The translations under genes were made by a program, and so were the position numbers. This document shows positions 8,526-17,882 of a DNA stretch of 64,000 nt, one piece after another; the stretch's first letter is position 1, and each line of letters starts with the position of its first letter. The DNA comes from Streptomyces humicola (GTDB lineage: Bacteria; Actinomycetota; Actinomycetes; Streptomycetales; Streptomycetaceae): assembly GCF_024436035.1 (NCBI RefSeq), contig NZ_JANFNG010000010.1, positions 1 through 64,000 of the forward strand. The letters are read 5' to 3'. The notes beneath the pieces were generated by a model that saw only the letters and a program-made list of their open reading frames with translations, was not told the origin of the DNA and ran no database searches.

Positions 8526-8971
8526 GTGTATCGCCGAGTCATGACGCTTTTCGGAGTCGTTGCCTGCGTCATCGCTATGGCCCCCTCGGCAAGCGCCGCA
8601 ACCGCCGGATCCAGGGAGGAATCTTGCACCGCGTCCATCAACTACCCGCACCGGTCGTCGGGTGCTCCTGACGGAAGGATCTTGTTCAAGACCCGGGAAC
8701 CTGCATAGGTGGCTGGCCGTCGGTAAAGGTTCACATAGACGGGGAATTGCTTGAAGGGCCTCCCAACGGGAGGAAAGTCGTCGTAGCGGCGTCCGGTGAG
8801 TCGCAGCAGGTCACAAGTGGCGGCAAACCGGTGACGTTCTACACGCCGACGCCCGGCGGGCGTCAGGTGTACCGTGCTGGCTGGTATACCGCCGAGGTCA
8901 CCGGAGAGATCATCGCGCCCGTGCGCGGGAGCATGGGTGAGTGGAATTCACGACCCATCTACATCAAGTAA
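8526..8971 (+). pseudogene. Frameshifted secreted protein
   Basis: The frame starting with GTG at 8526 (GGAGGAG upstream) encodes a signal peptide (LFGVVACVIAMAPSASA) and a mature start containing SCTASINYPHRSS, then stops at 8708 after 60 residues. From 8672 a second frame stays open to 8971 and reads TCIGGWPSVKVHIDGEL and onward to a convincing C-terminus ending NSRPIYIK. The two halves join smoothly if one base is restored near 8696-8699. The original protein would be about 148 residues with paired cysteines. Either the gene is inactivated by a one-base deletion or the assembly has an error here. The product is unrecognised. Confidence 0.65.
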
Positions 8972-9008
8972 TCGATAAGCAGCCGCTCCAGCCGCAGGGG
9001 GTGATCTT

Positions 9009-9338
9009 ATGCAGGTCCGGTCCGTAGACCCGCGATATATGAAGTGGGAAGTGGATCACGCTCAATACCGGGTCTACTTCTGGGATACGTCCGCGATCAC
9101 TTCGCATGAGTACGAGGTAACAGGCGCCGATATCGAGGAAGTTCTGGCCTGGGCACAGAGCACAGCGCAAAGCCGCGAGTGGTTGTACACCGTCTACGTG
9201 AAGGTGGACGATGACGGGCAGCCGGGACTGGTACGTCTGAGCGGAGTCTTGGGAGACCTCTTCGCGAGCGCCATGGATCCGGCCCGGCCCCCAGGACGTG
9301 GGCGCTTCCGTAACCATGCATATCAGCGACGAGGGTGA
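9009..9338 (+). CDS. Small conserved hypothetical protein
   Basis: A 109-residue protein with ATG at 9009 and a strong AGGGGGTGA upstream. The sequence is acidic and aromatic (DHAQYRVYFWDTSAITSHEY), with a central helix (ADIEEVLAWAQSTAQ) and a 'YVKVDDDGQPGLVRLSG' hairpin. It resembles small alpha/beta proteins of Streptomyces that often stand alone next to mobile DNA. No catalytic or metal-binding motif is visible. It follows the frameshifted secreted-protein gene by 37 bases and may share its transcript. Confidence 0.62.
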   Translation: MQVRSVDPRYMKWEVDHAQYRVYFWDTSAITSHEYEVTGADIEEVLAWAQSTAQSREWLYTVYVKVDDDGQPGLVRLSGVLGDLFASAMDPARPPGRGRFRNHAYQRRG

Positions 9339-9542
9339 TGCCAGTGCTGACCAGGCACGGGGCACCGCCACTTCCGCGACGGTCTTCATCAACGACGAAG
9401 ACGATCGCTGAGGCGGGAGTTGTCGTTCTTGATCACGGGGTTTCCGTCCGTCGTCGCGGTGGCGGTGACGTTTTTCCAACGGCGGAGGGGACGGGGCCGT
9501 CGACGCTCGCTGATGCGGCGTCGACGGCCTGCTTCGATCCAT

Positions 9543-10571
9543 CTACCGGGCTTGTGATTGCGGGTCGTGCTCGTCCGCTGTGGCTGCGGTGAACCGCCGG
9601 GGCTTCTCCCCGGTCCGCCGTGCCAGCCCGAGTGCTACCAGCCGGTCCAGGGCATTGCTGATCGCGCCTGAGGACGCCCCCAACTGCCGCGACAGCCCGG
9701 TCGGCCCCCATTCCTCGCCGGGCCGGTCCCGCAGGAACGTCAGTACGCGGCTGCGCAGTTCACCCGGCGCCCGACGCTGCTTGCCGCCGTAGACGGCAGT
9801 GGCCCGGAACGGGGGGCTGTCGTCACCTGCGGTGTCCGTCTCCGCCTGCCCGTCGGAGACCAGCTCCGCGAGTGCCGCGGCGACTGTTTCATCGGCCATC
9901 GCTGGCCTGCGGCTGCCACTGGACGACTCGTCGTCACCCGCCCGTACTTCGGGGGACGGGGCCGGTGTGGGTGTGCCGTCGGGCTGCTCTGTGGTGGTGG
10001 GCAGGGGCGCGGTGGGCGCCTGCGTGCCGTGATCGTCACGGCTGCCGTCGTGGCTGGTGTGTGGGGTAGTGGTGTCCGACCGGGGCTCGGGGGGTGTCTT
10101 GCGCTGGCCGCTGGATTCGGGTGTGCCGTCGACGCTGGTGATGGTGGGACGGTCGGGGCTCGGCTCCGGTTCTGGCGCGGTCGGGGGCTGTTGGGTGACG
10201 TCGGCGGCGGTCTGGGCGGTGGCGGAGGGTGCTTCCGTCTGTGGCTCGCAGTGCGGTGTGGTGGCCGGTTGGCTGTCGGGGGATCGGGAGACGTCGGGGC
10301 TGGGGGCGGTGGTGGCGTACCAGCGGTCCGGCAGACGCCGCTTGCCGTCGAACCCGCCGGGGTGACGGTGTGTCATGCCGCTGGTTTCGAGGGCGGTGAG
10401 GGTCTTTCCGGCGGTGGAGCGGCCGATCTGGGCGGTGGTGGCGAGTTCGGCGGCGGTCGCTCCGGGCATCCGGGTGAGTGCGGCCCACAGCCGGGCCTGG
10501 GCGCCGGTGAGCGCGGTGGGATCTGGCGTGGTGGGAGACGGGGTTTCGGGTTGGTGGGTGAGGGTGGACAT
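9543..10571 (-). CDS. Regulator with N- and C-terminal winged helices
   Basis: A 342-residue predicted DNA-binding protein. Residues about 20-90 form a MarR/replication-relaxation-like winged helix (LTGAQARLWAALTRMPGATA, then a TAGKTLTALE recognition helix). A long Pro/Thr/Ser-rich linker (about 90-230) follows. A second winged helix at about 270-335 (APGELRSRVLTFLRDRPGEE, then SSGAISNALDRLVALGL) resembles the N-terminal domain of the MoxR ATPase at 1036. The ATG at 10571 has GGAGG upstream, so the longer frame to 10691 is rejected. It is the last minus-strand gene after the transfer operon and may regulate transfer or bind element DNA. Confidence 0.68.
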   Translation of the reverse strand: MSTLTHQPETPSPTTPDPTALTGAQARLWAALTRMPGATAAELATTAQIGRSTAGKTLTALETSGMTHRHPGGFDGKRRLPDRWYATTAPSPDVSRSPDSQPATTPHCEPQTEAPSATAQTAADVTQQPPTAPEPEPSPDRPTITSVDGTPESSGQRKTPPEPRSDTTTPHTSHDGSRDDHGTQAPTAPLPTTTEQPDGTPTPAPSPEVRAGDDESSSGSRRPAMADETVAAALAELVSDGQAETDTAGDDSPPFRATAVYGGKQRRAPGELRSRVLTFLRDRPGEEWGPTGLSRQLGASSGAISNALDRLVALGLARRTGEKPRRFTAATADEHDPQSQAR

Positions 10572-10728
10572 GCTGGGACCTCCACGAAGATCGCGGTTAG
10601 GGTGGGGTCCCCGGCCGGGGTGCGGCGTGGTGCCGCTGGGTGCCGTCGGGTGCGTGCGCATCGTCGTGTGTTCCCGATTCGGCGTTGTCACCCATCAAGC
10701 CGTGGAACGCGCCATCCAGTCAAGCGGT

Positions 10729-11649
10729 TCATCGCCCCTGGTCACAAGGCATTTGGGAGTGCCCCCAGGAGCAGTCCCGGGAGTGCTCCCCGGGGGCGGG
10801 AGCACTCCGGGGATGGGGTGTGGGAGCGGTCCTGGAGGGATTTGCATCGAGTTGAGTGCGCAGTGCTTTGGCGCGGGCGTGGCCGATGCGCAGTGTGCGT
10901 TTGAGTTGACGGATGCTCATCGGGTAGCCGGTGCGGGAGCGGTGTTCGGTATCGAGCCGGAGGGCGTGGGCGAATACCTGGCCGCCAGCATGGTGACCGG
11001 GGGGTGGCTGGTCATGTGGTGCTGCCGGGGCTGTCGCGGGGCCGGTGTCGGGCAGGTGTGGGCCGCCGTAGGCCGCAACGGATGGCGGCCGCGGGCCCGG
11101 TGACGCTCCCGGCGGGAGGGTGCTCCCGGCGCGGGTGCTCCCGAGGACTGGGCCGGGGAGCGGGTGGTGTTGTCCGGGACGCAAGGGTTCGTCAGCGGTG
11201 TCCTTCAGGAGGGTGGTGATGCGGTTGCGGTAGGCGGCGACGGTCTCGGTGAGGAGAATCAGGAGCACCGGCGGCACCGTGTGGAGGAGCACCCCTGCCG
11301 GGTCGGCATGGCGGGGCCAGCCGATACGGTCGTCGGGCCAGATCGAAGTCCAGGCGTTCATCACGGTCGCGGTGACCCCGGTGAACCAGCGCAAGGCCGC
11401 AGACCAGCCGGGCGGTGGTACGCCCCAGGAGGCGAGCCGGGCGTCGGCGAGGAGCACCGCGGATAGTGCGAGGGCGACCATCGGGTCCAGCAGCATGGCT
11501 ACCGGCCAGGGGATGTGGTGGGCGGTGGCGAAGCCGGTGACGTTCACCGCGGTGAAGACGGCCGCCAAGGTGGCGACACCGGCCAGCGCGCGGGTCAGCG
11601 CCGCCAGCAACGCTGCCGCTTCCCTGGCACTTGGCGGGCTGCTGGTCAT
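10729..11649 (-). CDS. DUF2637-like membrane protein with C-terminal HTH-like region
   Basis: A 306-residue protein with three or four hydrophobic helices between residues about 15 and 140 (for example GVATLAAVFTAVNVTGFATA and AGVLLHTVPPVLLILLTETV). The order and the 'LLADARLA' segment resemble DUF2637/Spd-type proteins common on actinomycete conjugative elements. A Pro/Gly-rich linker leads to a small basic region (PMSIRQLKRTLRIGHARAKALR) that looks like a helix-turn-helix. Its ATG overlaps the stop of the peptidoglycan hydrolase gene (ATGA at 11646-11649), so the two are translationally coupled. The role in transfer or intramycelial spread is inferred from context. Confidence 0.65.
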   Translation of the reverse strand: MTSSPPSAREAAALLAALTRALAGVATLAAVFTAVNVTGFATAHHIPWPVAMLLDPMVALALSAVLLADARLASWGVPPPGWSAALRWFTGVTATVMNAWTSIWPDDRIGWPRHADPAGVLLHTVPPVLLILLTETVAAYRNRITTLLKDTADEPLRPGQHHPLPGPVLGSTRAGSTLPPGASPGPRPPSVAAYGGPHLPDTGPATAPAAPHDQPPPGHHAGGQVFAHALRLDTEHRSRTGYPMSIRQLKRTLRIGHARAKALRTQLDANPSRTAPTPHPRSAPAPGEHSRDCSWGHSQMPCDQGR

Positions 11650-12584
11650 GGCCGGGCATCCGAGGGCCGTACCGCGCCGAGATAGTCGTCCCCGGCGAAG
11701 CGGAATGGCTCTTCGCGGATGACGTGGTGCGGGCGTGGAGCATCGATCATCAATCCGTTCCCCTCGTAGATTCCTACGTGGTGCACGTGGGAAGGCGTGC
11801 CGTAGAAGACGAGGTCTCCGGGAAGCAGCGGTTCTCCGTCTGGCACGCGGGGGCTGGTGTTGTACTGGTCCTGGGCGACGCGAGGCAGCGGGATGCCGGC
11901 TGCGGCGTAGGCGGCTTGGGTCAAGCCGGAACAGTCGAACCCGGTGTTCCGACGGGCGGGTCCGTCTCCGCCCCACTGGTAGGGGCGTCCGATCTGGGCA
12001 CGGGCGAAGGCGATGGCGATGGCTGCCCGCCAGGTGCGCACACGCAACGCGCCTCCTGGGCCTGCAGGTTGGCCCCCGGCCGCGTAGGTGGCGGCAATAT
12101 GCAGCACCTGGTATGTGTAATCGGCATCATGGTTGAAGGCGTAGACCGCTCCACGTAGGTTCCAGTCGGCGCCGTTGGCGCACAGCAAGCGGGTGGCGGC
12201 GTAGACGGCGTCGACCGGATCCCAGGGGGTGGGCGGCATCTTCCCGCCGGGGGGCACGGGGTAGGCGTAGGCGCGGAAGGTGGACGGCAGGAATTGCATC
12301 GGTCCGACGGCGCCTGCCGAGGAGAGCTGATCGGGGTTGCGCGCGTGGTCGGTCTCGACCTTGCCGATGGCGGCAAGGATCGTCCAGGGCAGGCCCGGAC
12401 ACTGGGCGGCGGCCTGCTGGTAGAGCGCGAGCATGGACGGCGGGATGTCGGTCAGTGCCTGCTGGCTCGGAGCTGCCGACACACCGCCGCCCAGCAGCGC
12501 GGCGATGGCCAGTGCGGCCAGCAGCGGCAGGGCGAGGACCGCGCATCCGATGCCGCCGGTGGTCTTGAGCAGCAGTGAACTCAT
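11646..12584 (-). CDS. Bifunctional lytic transglycosylase / NlpC-P60 endopeptidase
   Basis: A 312-residue cell-wall hydrolase. An N-terminal membrane anchor (about residues 10-35) is followed by an SLT domain. The catalytic Glu lies in ILAAIGKVETDHARN, followed by SSAGAVGPMQFLPSTF. The C-terminal NlpC/P60 domain has Cys in FDCSGLTQAAY, His in HVHHVGIYEG, and a following 'MIDAPRP'. This domain pair is typical of peptidoglycan hydrolases that open the wall for conjugative type IV secretion machines. The gene overlaps both neighbours by four bases (12581-12584 and 11646-11649). It probably acts outside the membrane near the transfer channel. Confidence 0.9.
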   Translation of the reverse strand: MSSLLLKTTGGIGCAVLALPLLAALAIAALLGGGVSAAPSQQALTDIPPSMLALYQQAAAQCPGLPWTILAAIGKVETDHARNPDQLSSAGAVGPMQFLPSTFRAYAYPVPPGGKMPPTPWDPVDAVYAATRLLCANGADWNLRGAVYAFNHDADYTYQVLHIAATYAAGGQPAGPGGALRVRTWRAAIAIAFARAQIGRPYQWGGDGPARRNTGFDCSGLTQAAYAAAGIPLPRVAQDQYNTSPRVPDGEPLLPGDLVFYGTPSHVHHVGIYEGNGLMIDAPRPHHVIREEPFRFAGDDYLGAVRPSDARP

Positions 12585-13567
12585 GGCCTGTCCTGGGATG
12601 CGGGTGGTAGCGGGGGGACGGGAAGGGTCAGGGCGGTGTCGGCGTCGGTCGGCTCCAGTCCCGTGGCCGGGGTGAGGCCAGGCCAGCGGGCGGCGAGGTC
12701 GGTGAGTGTGGTGCGCCGGGTGTCGTCGGGGGGAAGTGCGCTCCAGCACGGGCCCCATGGCTCGGTGGTGGTGAAGTCCGCCGAGGATGTGGCGATGTTC
12801 AGGCCTAGTTCGCGGGCGGGGCCTGTGAGGCGGCGGCGCAGGGCGTGGTCGCGGGAGGCGGTACAGGTGTGGATGAGCACAGCGGGGCGGGCGCCGGTGG
12901 TGGTGAAGGCGGCGTAGCCGGCGAGTTTGGCCTCGACGCGGGCGAGGGAGTAGCTGCCGGTGTCGTATTCGAGGAAGAACGGCAGCACCTGCTTGCCGTC
13001 GCACCAGTGGGCGTAGGCGTCGGGACGGATGATGTCGCCCCAGCGGCGTGCGCAGGAACGTTCCGACACCCACAGCACAAGTGCGGTGCCGGGGCTGGTG
13101 AGGGCACGGGCTGCGAGCAGAGTGAGCAGTTCGTTGACGCCGAGGTCGTGGCCGAGGGAAGGGGAGTAGGCGATGCGGCCGGTTGTGGTGGGGCGCCACC
13201 CCAGGGCTGCCCTGTCGAGTCCGGCGTGGGCGGCGAGCAGGGCGGCGCCGAGGGGGCCGAGGGTGTAATGCTCGGGGGCGGAGCCGGTTTGGGTGAGAGG
13301 GCGGAAGGAGTCCACGACGGCGTGGTGGTGCACAGTGCGCAGGCGGCGCTGGGCGGAGCGCAGGGAGGTGTAGGCGAGGCGCGCGATCTGATGCGTGGTG
13401 AGTACCCGGTGTTCGTGCAGCATGCGTACCAGCCACATGTCACGGGTGGTGAGAAGGCGGGCGAGGCCGGCGATGTCGTGGTGCTGGATGGGGCGGGGGC
13501 GGGTGGTGGCGGCGCGGGCGGTGTAGCGGGAGCCGGGGCCGTAGGCAGGGCGTGGCAGTGCGGGCAC
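12581..13567 (-). CDS. Replication-relaxation family protein
   Basis: A 328-residue protein recognised as the replication-relaxation (Replic_Relax) family. The N-terminal winged helix (LLTTRDMWLVRMLHEHRVLT, then a LAYTSLRSAQRRL recognition helix) is followed by a nuclease-like alpha/beta core with SLGHDLGVNELL, 'PDAYAH' and 'FFLEYDTGSYSLARVEAKLAGY'. The D-E-K pattern resembles a PD-(D/E)XK fold. Family members occur on actinomycete plasmids and conjugative elements. No standard relaxase is visible in the window, so this may be the DNA-processing component. GTG at 13567 has GGAGG seven bases upstream. Confidence 0.8.
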   Translation of the reverse strand: MPALPRPAYGPGSRYTARAATTRPRPIQHHDIAGLARLLTTRDMWLVRMLHEHRVLTTHQIARLAYTSLRSAQRRLRTVHHHAVVDSFRPLTQTGSAPEHYTLGPLGAALLAAHAGLDRAALGWRPTTTGRIAYSPSLGHDLGVNELLTLLAARALTSPGTALVLWVSERSCARRWGDIIRPDAYAHWCDGKQVLPFFLEYDTGSYSLARVEAKLAGYAAFTTTGARPAVLIHTCTASRDHALRRRLTGPARELGLNIATSSADFTTTEPWGPCWSALPPDDTRRTTLTDLAARWPGLTPATGLEPTDADTALTLPVPPLPPASQDRP

Positions 13568-13617
13568 GAGTGGGCCTCCAACCGGTGCGTGGGAGTTGAA
13601 CTGGCGAGCGGGGGTGT

Positions 13618-16020
13618 TCAGGGACGGGTGGCCGGTCGCGGGCCGCTGCGGGCGGCGGCGGTGCGCAGACCCCTCGCGCGGCCGGGCACCGGGGGCGGCA
13701 AGGGGCGGGTAGTGAGCGTGAACGCTGCGGCTTCGGCGCCATCTGCGAGAAGGTGAGCGGCAGCCTGGTAGGGGCCGAGGTGGGCGAGGTCATGCGCCCC
13801 CAGGGTGGGCAGCGTGTGCTGCTCCAGAGCGCCCGCGTCTTCGGGAGAGGTGTTGAAGAAGACCTTGTTGCGGGCGTTGGCGGAGATCCCTTCACGCAGG
13901 TCACGCGGGAGCTGCGCGAGGTGCTGGTGGGCCAGCAGCATCGACAGGCGGTAGCCGCGGGCTTCGGCGAGCATGTCCTCCAACGGATACGGGAGGGCGA
14001 GGAAGTTGTGGGCCTCGTCGATGCTGAGCGTGGCGTCGATGCGGGCGTGTTCGGGGGTTCGGGCGCGGGCGGCTGCGGCCTGCCAGGCGCCGGCGACGAT
14101 GAACGATCCCAGCAGCCGTGCGGTCTCCTCACCGAGCGCGCCTTTGGGAAGGCGGGCCAGCAGGATGCCGCCGTCGAGGATGCGGGTGAGGTCGAAGGTG
14201 GAAGGGCCGGCGGCGATCGCGCGGCGGGCGAAGTCGCGTAGCAGGAAGGCGCGCAGTTTGTTCATGACCGGGCCGACCGCGGCGGCGCGGGAGGGGTCGG
14301 ACAGTTGCTCGTACCAGGACCAGAAGCCGCGTAGCACAGGGTCTTTGAGGGCGGGGACGATGCGCAGCCGGTAGGCGCTCTCTCCCAGCAGGCGGGGCAC
14401 GTCTGCGAGGGTGACCAGTTGGCCGGTGCGGTCGCGGTGTTTGAGCAGGGTCAGGCAGGCGGCGCGCATCAGGTCGTCGGTGCGCGGTCCCCAAAACGCA
14501 GTGAAGATCCGGCGGAAGATTCCGGTGATGTTGTCCACGACGACGTCGTTGTCGGTGCCGTCGAGGACATTCAGGCAGGGGGGTGAATGCCGGTCGTCGG
14601 GGTCGATCAGGACCAGGCGGTCGGCGCAGCTGTCCGGCAGCCGGTCCAGCAGGTCGTTGACCAGATCACCTTTGGGGTCGATGACGATGACGCCGCGGTG
14701 GTTGCGGACATCGTCGAGGGCGAGGTTGGCGATCAGGGTGGACTTGCCGGAGCCCGTCGCGCCCATGACGTGCAGGTGGTGTCGGGCATCGGCCACCGCC
14801 AGGCCGACACCGCGGCGGGCGCCGGTGTCACAGCGTCCCAACGGCTTGACCCCGGAACCGGGTGCGGGTTCGGGGACGGCCGGTGGTGGCAGGACGGAGC
14901 GGGCCCCGGCCCGCTGCAGGCCCGGGGCGTCCGCATCTGCGGGAAGGTGGGCGAGCGCGGCGAGTTCCGGAACCGACAGCAGCATCGCGCATGGGCGGGC
15001 GGGGAAGTGCCGGGCGCCCAGTTGCGGCTCGGGGTGGCGCAGCCTGGTGCGGGCGAGGTAGTTGCGGTCGGAGTACAGGCCGAACGCGGAGGCGATCCCG
15101 TGGGCCCGCCCACGGGCCGCATCCCCTGCCCGCTCATCTTCCCGGCTGCAGGTGGCGGCGTAGGTGAGGACGCAACTCCACTGGGGGCCAGCGAGTTTGG
15201 CTGCCACCTGCCGTACCGCAGCGGAGTGTTCCGGGTCCAGCCTGCCGGTGGCGACGGGCTGCGGGCGGTGGAAGAGGAACGCGGCCAGAGCCGGCAGGCG
15301 GGAAGCAGACTGTCCGGCTTTCAGCCGACGGGCCTGGCGGCGGGCTCGGCGCAACGCGCTGCCGGTGGCGGGCCGGGCCAGGATCTGCACACACGCGGAC
15401 TCGCCCTCGCCCATGCCGGTTGCAGCCTGCAGCAGCGCGCGCAGCGGGTCGCTGTCGTGGTCGGTACGCAGCGGCAGCACCGTGGGGCGGGCTGGACGCA
15501 GCCGCCCGGCCGCCACCACATGCCCGCCGGGGACCAGGGGCGGCGCGTCGGTGACGCGGGTATGGGCGCCAGGCCAGGCAGCCTCCACCGCCCGGCGCAC
15601 CAACCCCAGCGGAACCCGGCCCGGCACCCACAACCGGATGCACAACCCCGCAGGCGACCAGGCGTACTCGAAGGCGAGGTGCGGCTGGCCGGCGGTCATC
15701 CGGCGCCACCACGGACGCAGCAACCCCGCCAACGAAGCCCACAGGACCTCACCACCCCGGGCAGCGACCCTGGGCGGGGCGAGGATCTCCACACACCGCG
15801 CGCCATCGGCGAACTGGCCGTGACGCCACAGGCCCAGCCGGTGCCGCAGCAGCAAACCGCCGACCACGGCAACGAAAGCACATGGGGCGAGGAGGGGCGC
15901 ACACGCGCCGAGCCAGCCGAGACCCGCGCGAAGGGTGGCCGTCCAAAAGCCACCCGGGTCAGTCAGGAAGCGCACCAGCGGCCCGTCCGGCCGCACGACG
16001 GTGAGCGGCACGTACGGCAT
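13618..16020 (-). CDS. VirD4-like type IV coupling ATPase
   Basis: An 800-residue protein. Residues about 20-60 form two membrane helices. An N-terminal cytoplasmic region precedes the motor domain, which has Walker A (MGATGSGKSTLIANL, near 418), the VirD4 'VIVIDPKGDLVNDLLDRLP' segment, Walker B (ATLSIDEAHNFLALP, near 667) and 'MLLAHQHLAQL'. It couples the DNA substrate to the secretion channel at the inner membrane. The ATG at 16020 overlaps the VirB4 stop by one base (TGATG) and has GGGAG upstream; a GTG 12 bases earlier is possible. It forms the core of the transfer machine with VirB4 and PrgI. Confidence 0.9.
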   Translation of the reverse strand: MPYVPLTVVRPDGPLVRFLTDPGGFWTATLRAGLGWLGACAPLLAPCAFVAVVGGLLLRHRLGLWRHGQFADGARCVEILAPPRVAARGGEVLWASLAGLLRPWWRRMTAGQPHLAFEYAWSPAGLCIRLWVPGRVPLGLVRRAVEAAWPGAHTRVTDAPPLVPGGHVVAAGRLRPARPTVLPLRTDHDSDPLRALLQAATGMGEGESACVQILARPATGSALRRARRQARRLKAGQSASRLPALAAFLFHRPQPVATGRLDPEHSAAVRQVAAKLAGPQWSCVLTYAATCSREDERAGDAARGRAHGIASAFGLYSDRNYLARTRLRHPEPQLGARHFPARPCAMLLSVPELAALAHLPADADAPGLQRAGARSVLPPPAVPEPAPGSGVKPLGRCDTGARRGVGLAVADARHHLHVMGATGSGKSTLIANLALDDVRNHRGVIVIDPKGDLVNDLLDRLPDSCADRLVLIDPDDRHSPPCLNVLDGTDNDVVVDNITGIFRRIFTAFWGPRTDDLMRAACLTLLKHRDRTGQLVTLADVPRLLGESAYRLRIVPALKDPVLRGFWSWYEQLSDPSRAAAVGPVMNKLRAFLLRDFARRAIAAGPSTFDLTRILDGGILLARLPKGALGEETARLLGSFIVAGAWQAAAARARTPEHARIDATLSIDEAHNFLALPYPLEDMLAEARGYRLSMLLAHQHLAQLPRDLREGISANARNKVFFNTSPEDAGALEQHTLPTLGAHDLAHLGPYQAAAHLLADGAEAAAFTLTTRPLPPPVPGRARGLRTAAARSGPRPATRP

Positions 16021-17882
16021 CACGACTCCCACCCCGCCCCCGCGCTGCTGCCCAGCGGCCCGTCGTCGTACCGGTCATCGGTGCCGGGGAAGGTGTCCTG
16101 GGCGGCGAGTTCGCCGGGGTCTGTGGTGATGACCTCGTGTTCGCCGGGCGCGGCGACGCTGATGAGCGCGGCTTTGTGGCGGCGGTCCCCGGTCAGCAGC
16201 AGGGCCTCGCCGCGGCCTGCGGCGAGCAGGTATTCCCGTTCGCCCTGGCAGAGGTGGAAGTTCTCACTGATGGTGTCGATGGCCTGCGGGGCCTGGCGGA
16301 GAAGGATCTGGGTGGCCGCGTTGGAGACGATCGCCCGGCCCAGGTCACTGGTGAGGACGTCGTCGGCGTCCTGGGTGACCACCGCGAGCCCGGTCCAGTA
16401 CTTGCGGGCGGCCTTCGCCATGCGGAACAGGAACTTCGCCCCCGCGCCGTCGCGCATCAGCAGCCACGCCTCGTCCACCACTACCAGATGACGGCCGTGC
16501 TCGGCACGGCAGGTGACCTGCCGCCAGATTGCGTCCAGGGCGAGCAGCATTGCAGGGGCCTTGACCTCTTCCGTCAGCTGCCGCAGCGCGAAGACGACCA
16601 GATGCCCGGTGGCTGGGGTGGTGGTGTGGCCGTTGAACAGCTGCGCATGCGAGCCGGTGGTATACGGAGCAAGCCGGTCGCCGAGAGCGGCAGCCGCCTG
16701 GCTGCCGTTCTCGGCCAGAACAGCAGCCAGGTCCGTGAGGGTGGGCGGGGTGCGCCGCCAGGTCCGCGGATCAGCCGTGATCCCGACGCGTGTATAGGTA
16801 GCGAGGAGTGCCGTGTCCAGCAGGGCCTTCTCTGCGGCGGTCAGCTCAGCGCCGAGCAGGACAGCCAGGAAGGTGTGCAAAAACAGCACCCGCCGCGTGA
16901 GGACATCCTCCCCGCCGTCACCCCCTGCCGCTGTGGGGAGGTCGAACGGGTTGAGGCGTACCCCGTCGGCGCCGAGTGCGATGACGGTGCCACCAACCGT
17001 TTCGGCGAGGCGGACGTATTCGTCCTCCGGGTCGATAACCGAGGCGGTGGCTCCAGTGAACAGCAGCCGCAGCAGTTCGAGTTTGGTCAGGTAGGACTTT
17101 CCGGCGCCGGAGCGGGCCAGGGTGATGGAGTTGTAGTTGTCCTGGGAGAAGCGGTCCCACATCACGGGGGCGCCGGAGGCGGTATTCAGCCCGTACAACA
17201 CCCCGGAAGCTGCGCCGTCGGTGCTGGTGGTGATAGGCAGGTCGGGGCTGGTGAAGGGGAAGCAGGCCGCCAGCGCCGCGGTGTCGAAAGTACGCCGTAC
17301 CTTCAGTGTGTCGATGCCGAGGGGGAGGGTGGCCAGCCAGCCCGGCAGGGCCCTGTACGTGGTCGGTGCGACCGTCATCAGCAGCGACTCGGCGACCGCA
17401 CGCACGGCGGCGGCCTGCTCGGCCAGGGTCTCCTCGTCCGGTGCGTGCACCGTTAGATAAAGGGAGAAGTGGAAGAGTTTTCCCTCACCGCGGGCGATGC
17501 GGTAGGCCAGATCGGCGGCGTCCGCGGCGGCGGCCTCCACCTCCGGATCGTCCAGGTGCCCCCTGTCGAAACCGTGACGCCGCCCGGACTCCAGCCGGGC
17601 ACGCTGCTTCTTCAAACCAGCGGCGGCCACCGGGTTGGGGACGGGTTCGATATGCAGCGCGATGTCGAGGTGGCCGGGGAAGTTCAACAACGGGGCGAGC
17701 CAGCCGGGGGTGACCTCGGCCGGGTAGCCGGTGACCACCAGGGTTGTGGCCAGGTGCCCGCCGACGGCCACGGTCCGGGCATGCACCTCAAGAGCCTCCG
17801 GCCCGGCCACCTGAAGCAACCGGGCGCCGTCGACGACCCGCCCGTGACTCGGGGTACGGCGGTTGAAGCGGAGTCGGGTCAT
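16020..17882 (-). CDS. VirB4-like conjugation ATPase
   Basis: A 620-residue ATPase of the VirB4/TraC type. The N-terminal half is the VirB4 accessory domain (PTTYRALPGWLATLPLG, then 'TSTDGAASGVLYGLN'). The motor domain carries Walker A (ARSGAGKSYLTKL, near 255), 'ASVIDPEDEYVRLAE', Walker B (HLVVVDEAWLLM) and a conserved 'VVTQDADDVL' segment. It energises the type IV channel from the cytoplasmic face of the membrane. Its ATG overlaps the PrgI stop (ATGA, 17879-17882). Length and motif order are normal for Gram-positive VirB4 proteins. Confidence 0.92.
   Translation of the reverse strand: MTRLRFNRRTPSHGRVVDGARLLQVAGPEALEVHARTVAVGGHLATTLVVTGYPAEVTPGWLAPLLNFPGHLDIALHIEPVPNPVAAAGLKKQRARLESGRRHGFDRGHLDDPEVEAAAADAADLAYRIARGEGKLFHFSLYLTVHAPDEETLAEQAAAVRAVAESLLMTVAPTTYRALPGWLATLPLGIDTLKVRRTFDTAALAACFPFTSPDLPITTSTDGAASGVLYGLNTASGAPVMWDRFSQDNYNSITLARSGAGKSYLTKLELLRLLFTGATASVIDPEDEYVRLAETVGGTVIALGADGVRLNPFDLPTAAGGDGGEDVLTRRVLFLHTFLAVLLGAELTAAEKALLDTALLATYTRVGITADPRTWRRTPPTLTDLAAVLAENGSQAAAALGDRLAPYTTGSHAQLFNGHTTTPATGHLVVFALRQLTEEVKAPAMLLALDAIWRQVTCRAEHGRHLVVVDEAWLLMRDGAGAKFLFRMAKAARKYWTGLAVVTQDADDVLTSDLGRAIVSNAATQILLRQAPQAIDTISENFHLCQGEREYLLAAGRGEALLLTGDRRHKAALISVAAPGEHEVITTDPGELAAQDTFPGTDDRYDDGPLGSSAGAGWES

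Noticed and set aside
14587..16491. A 634-codon plus-strand frame opposite the coupling protein and VirB4 genes
   Set aside because: It runs across two well-defined genes and has no recognisable domain or ribosome-binding site.
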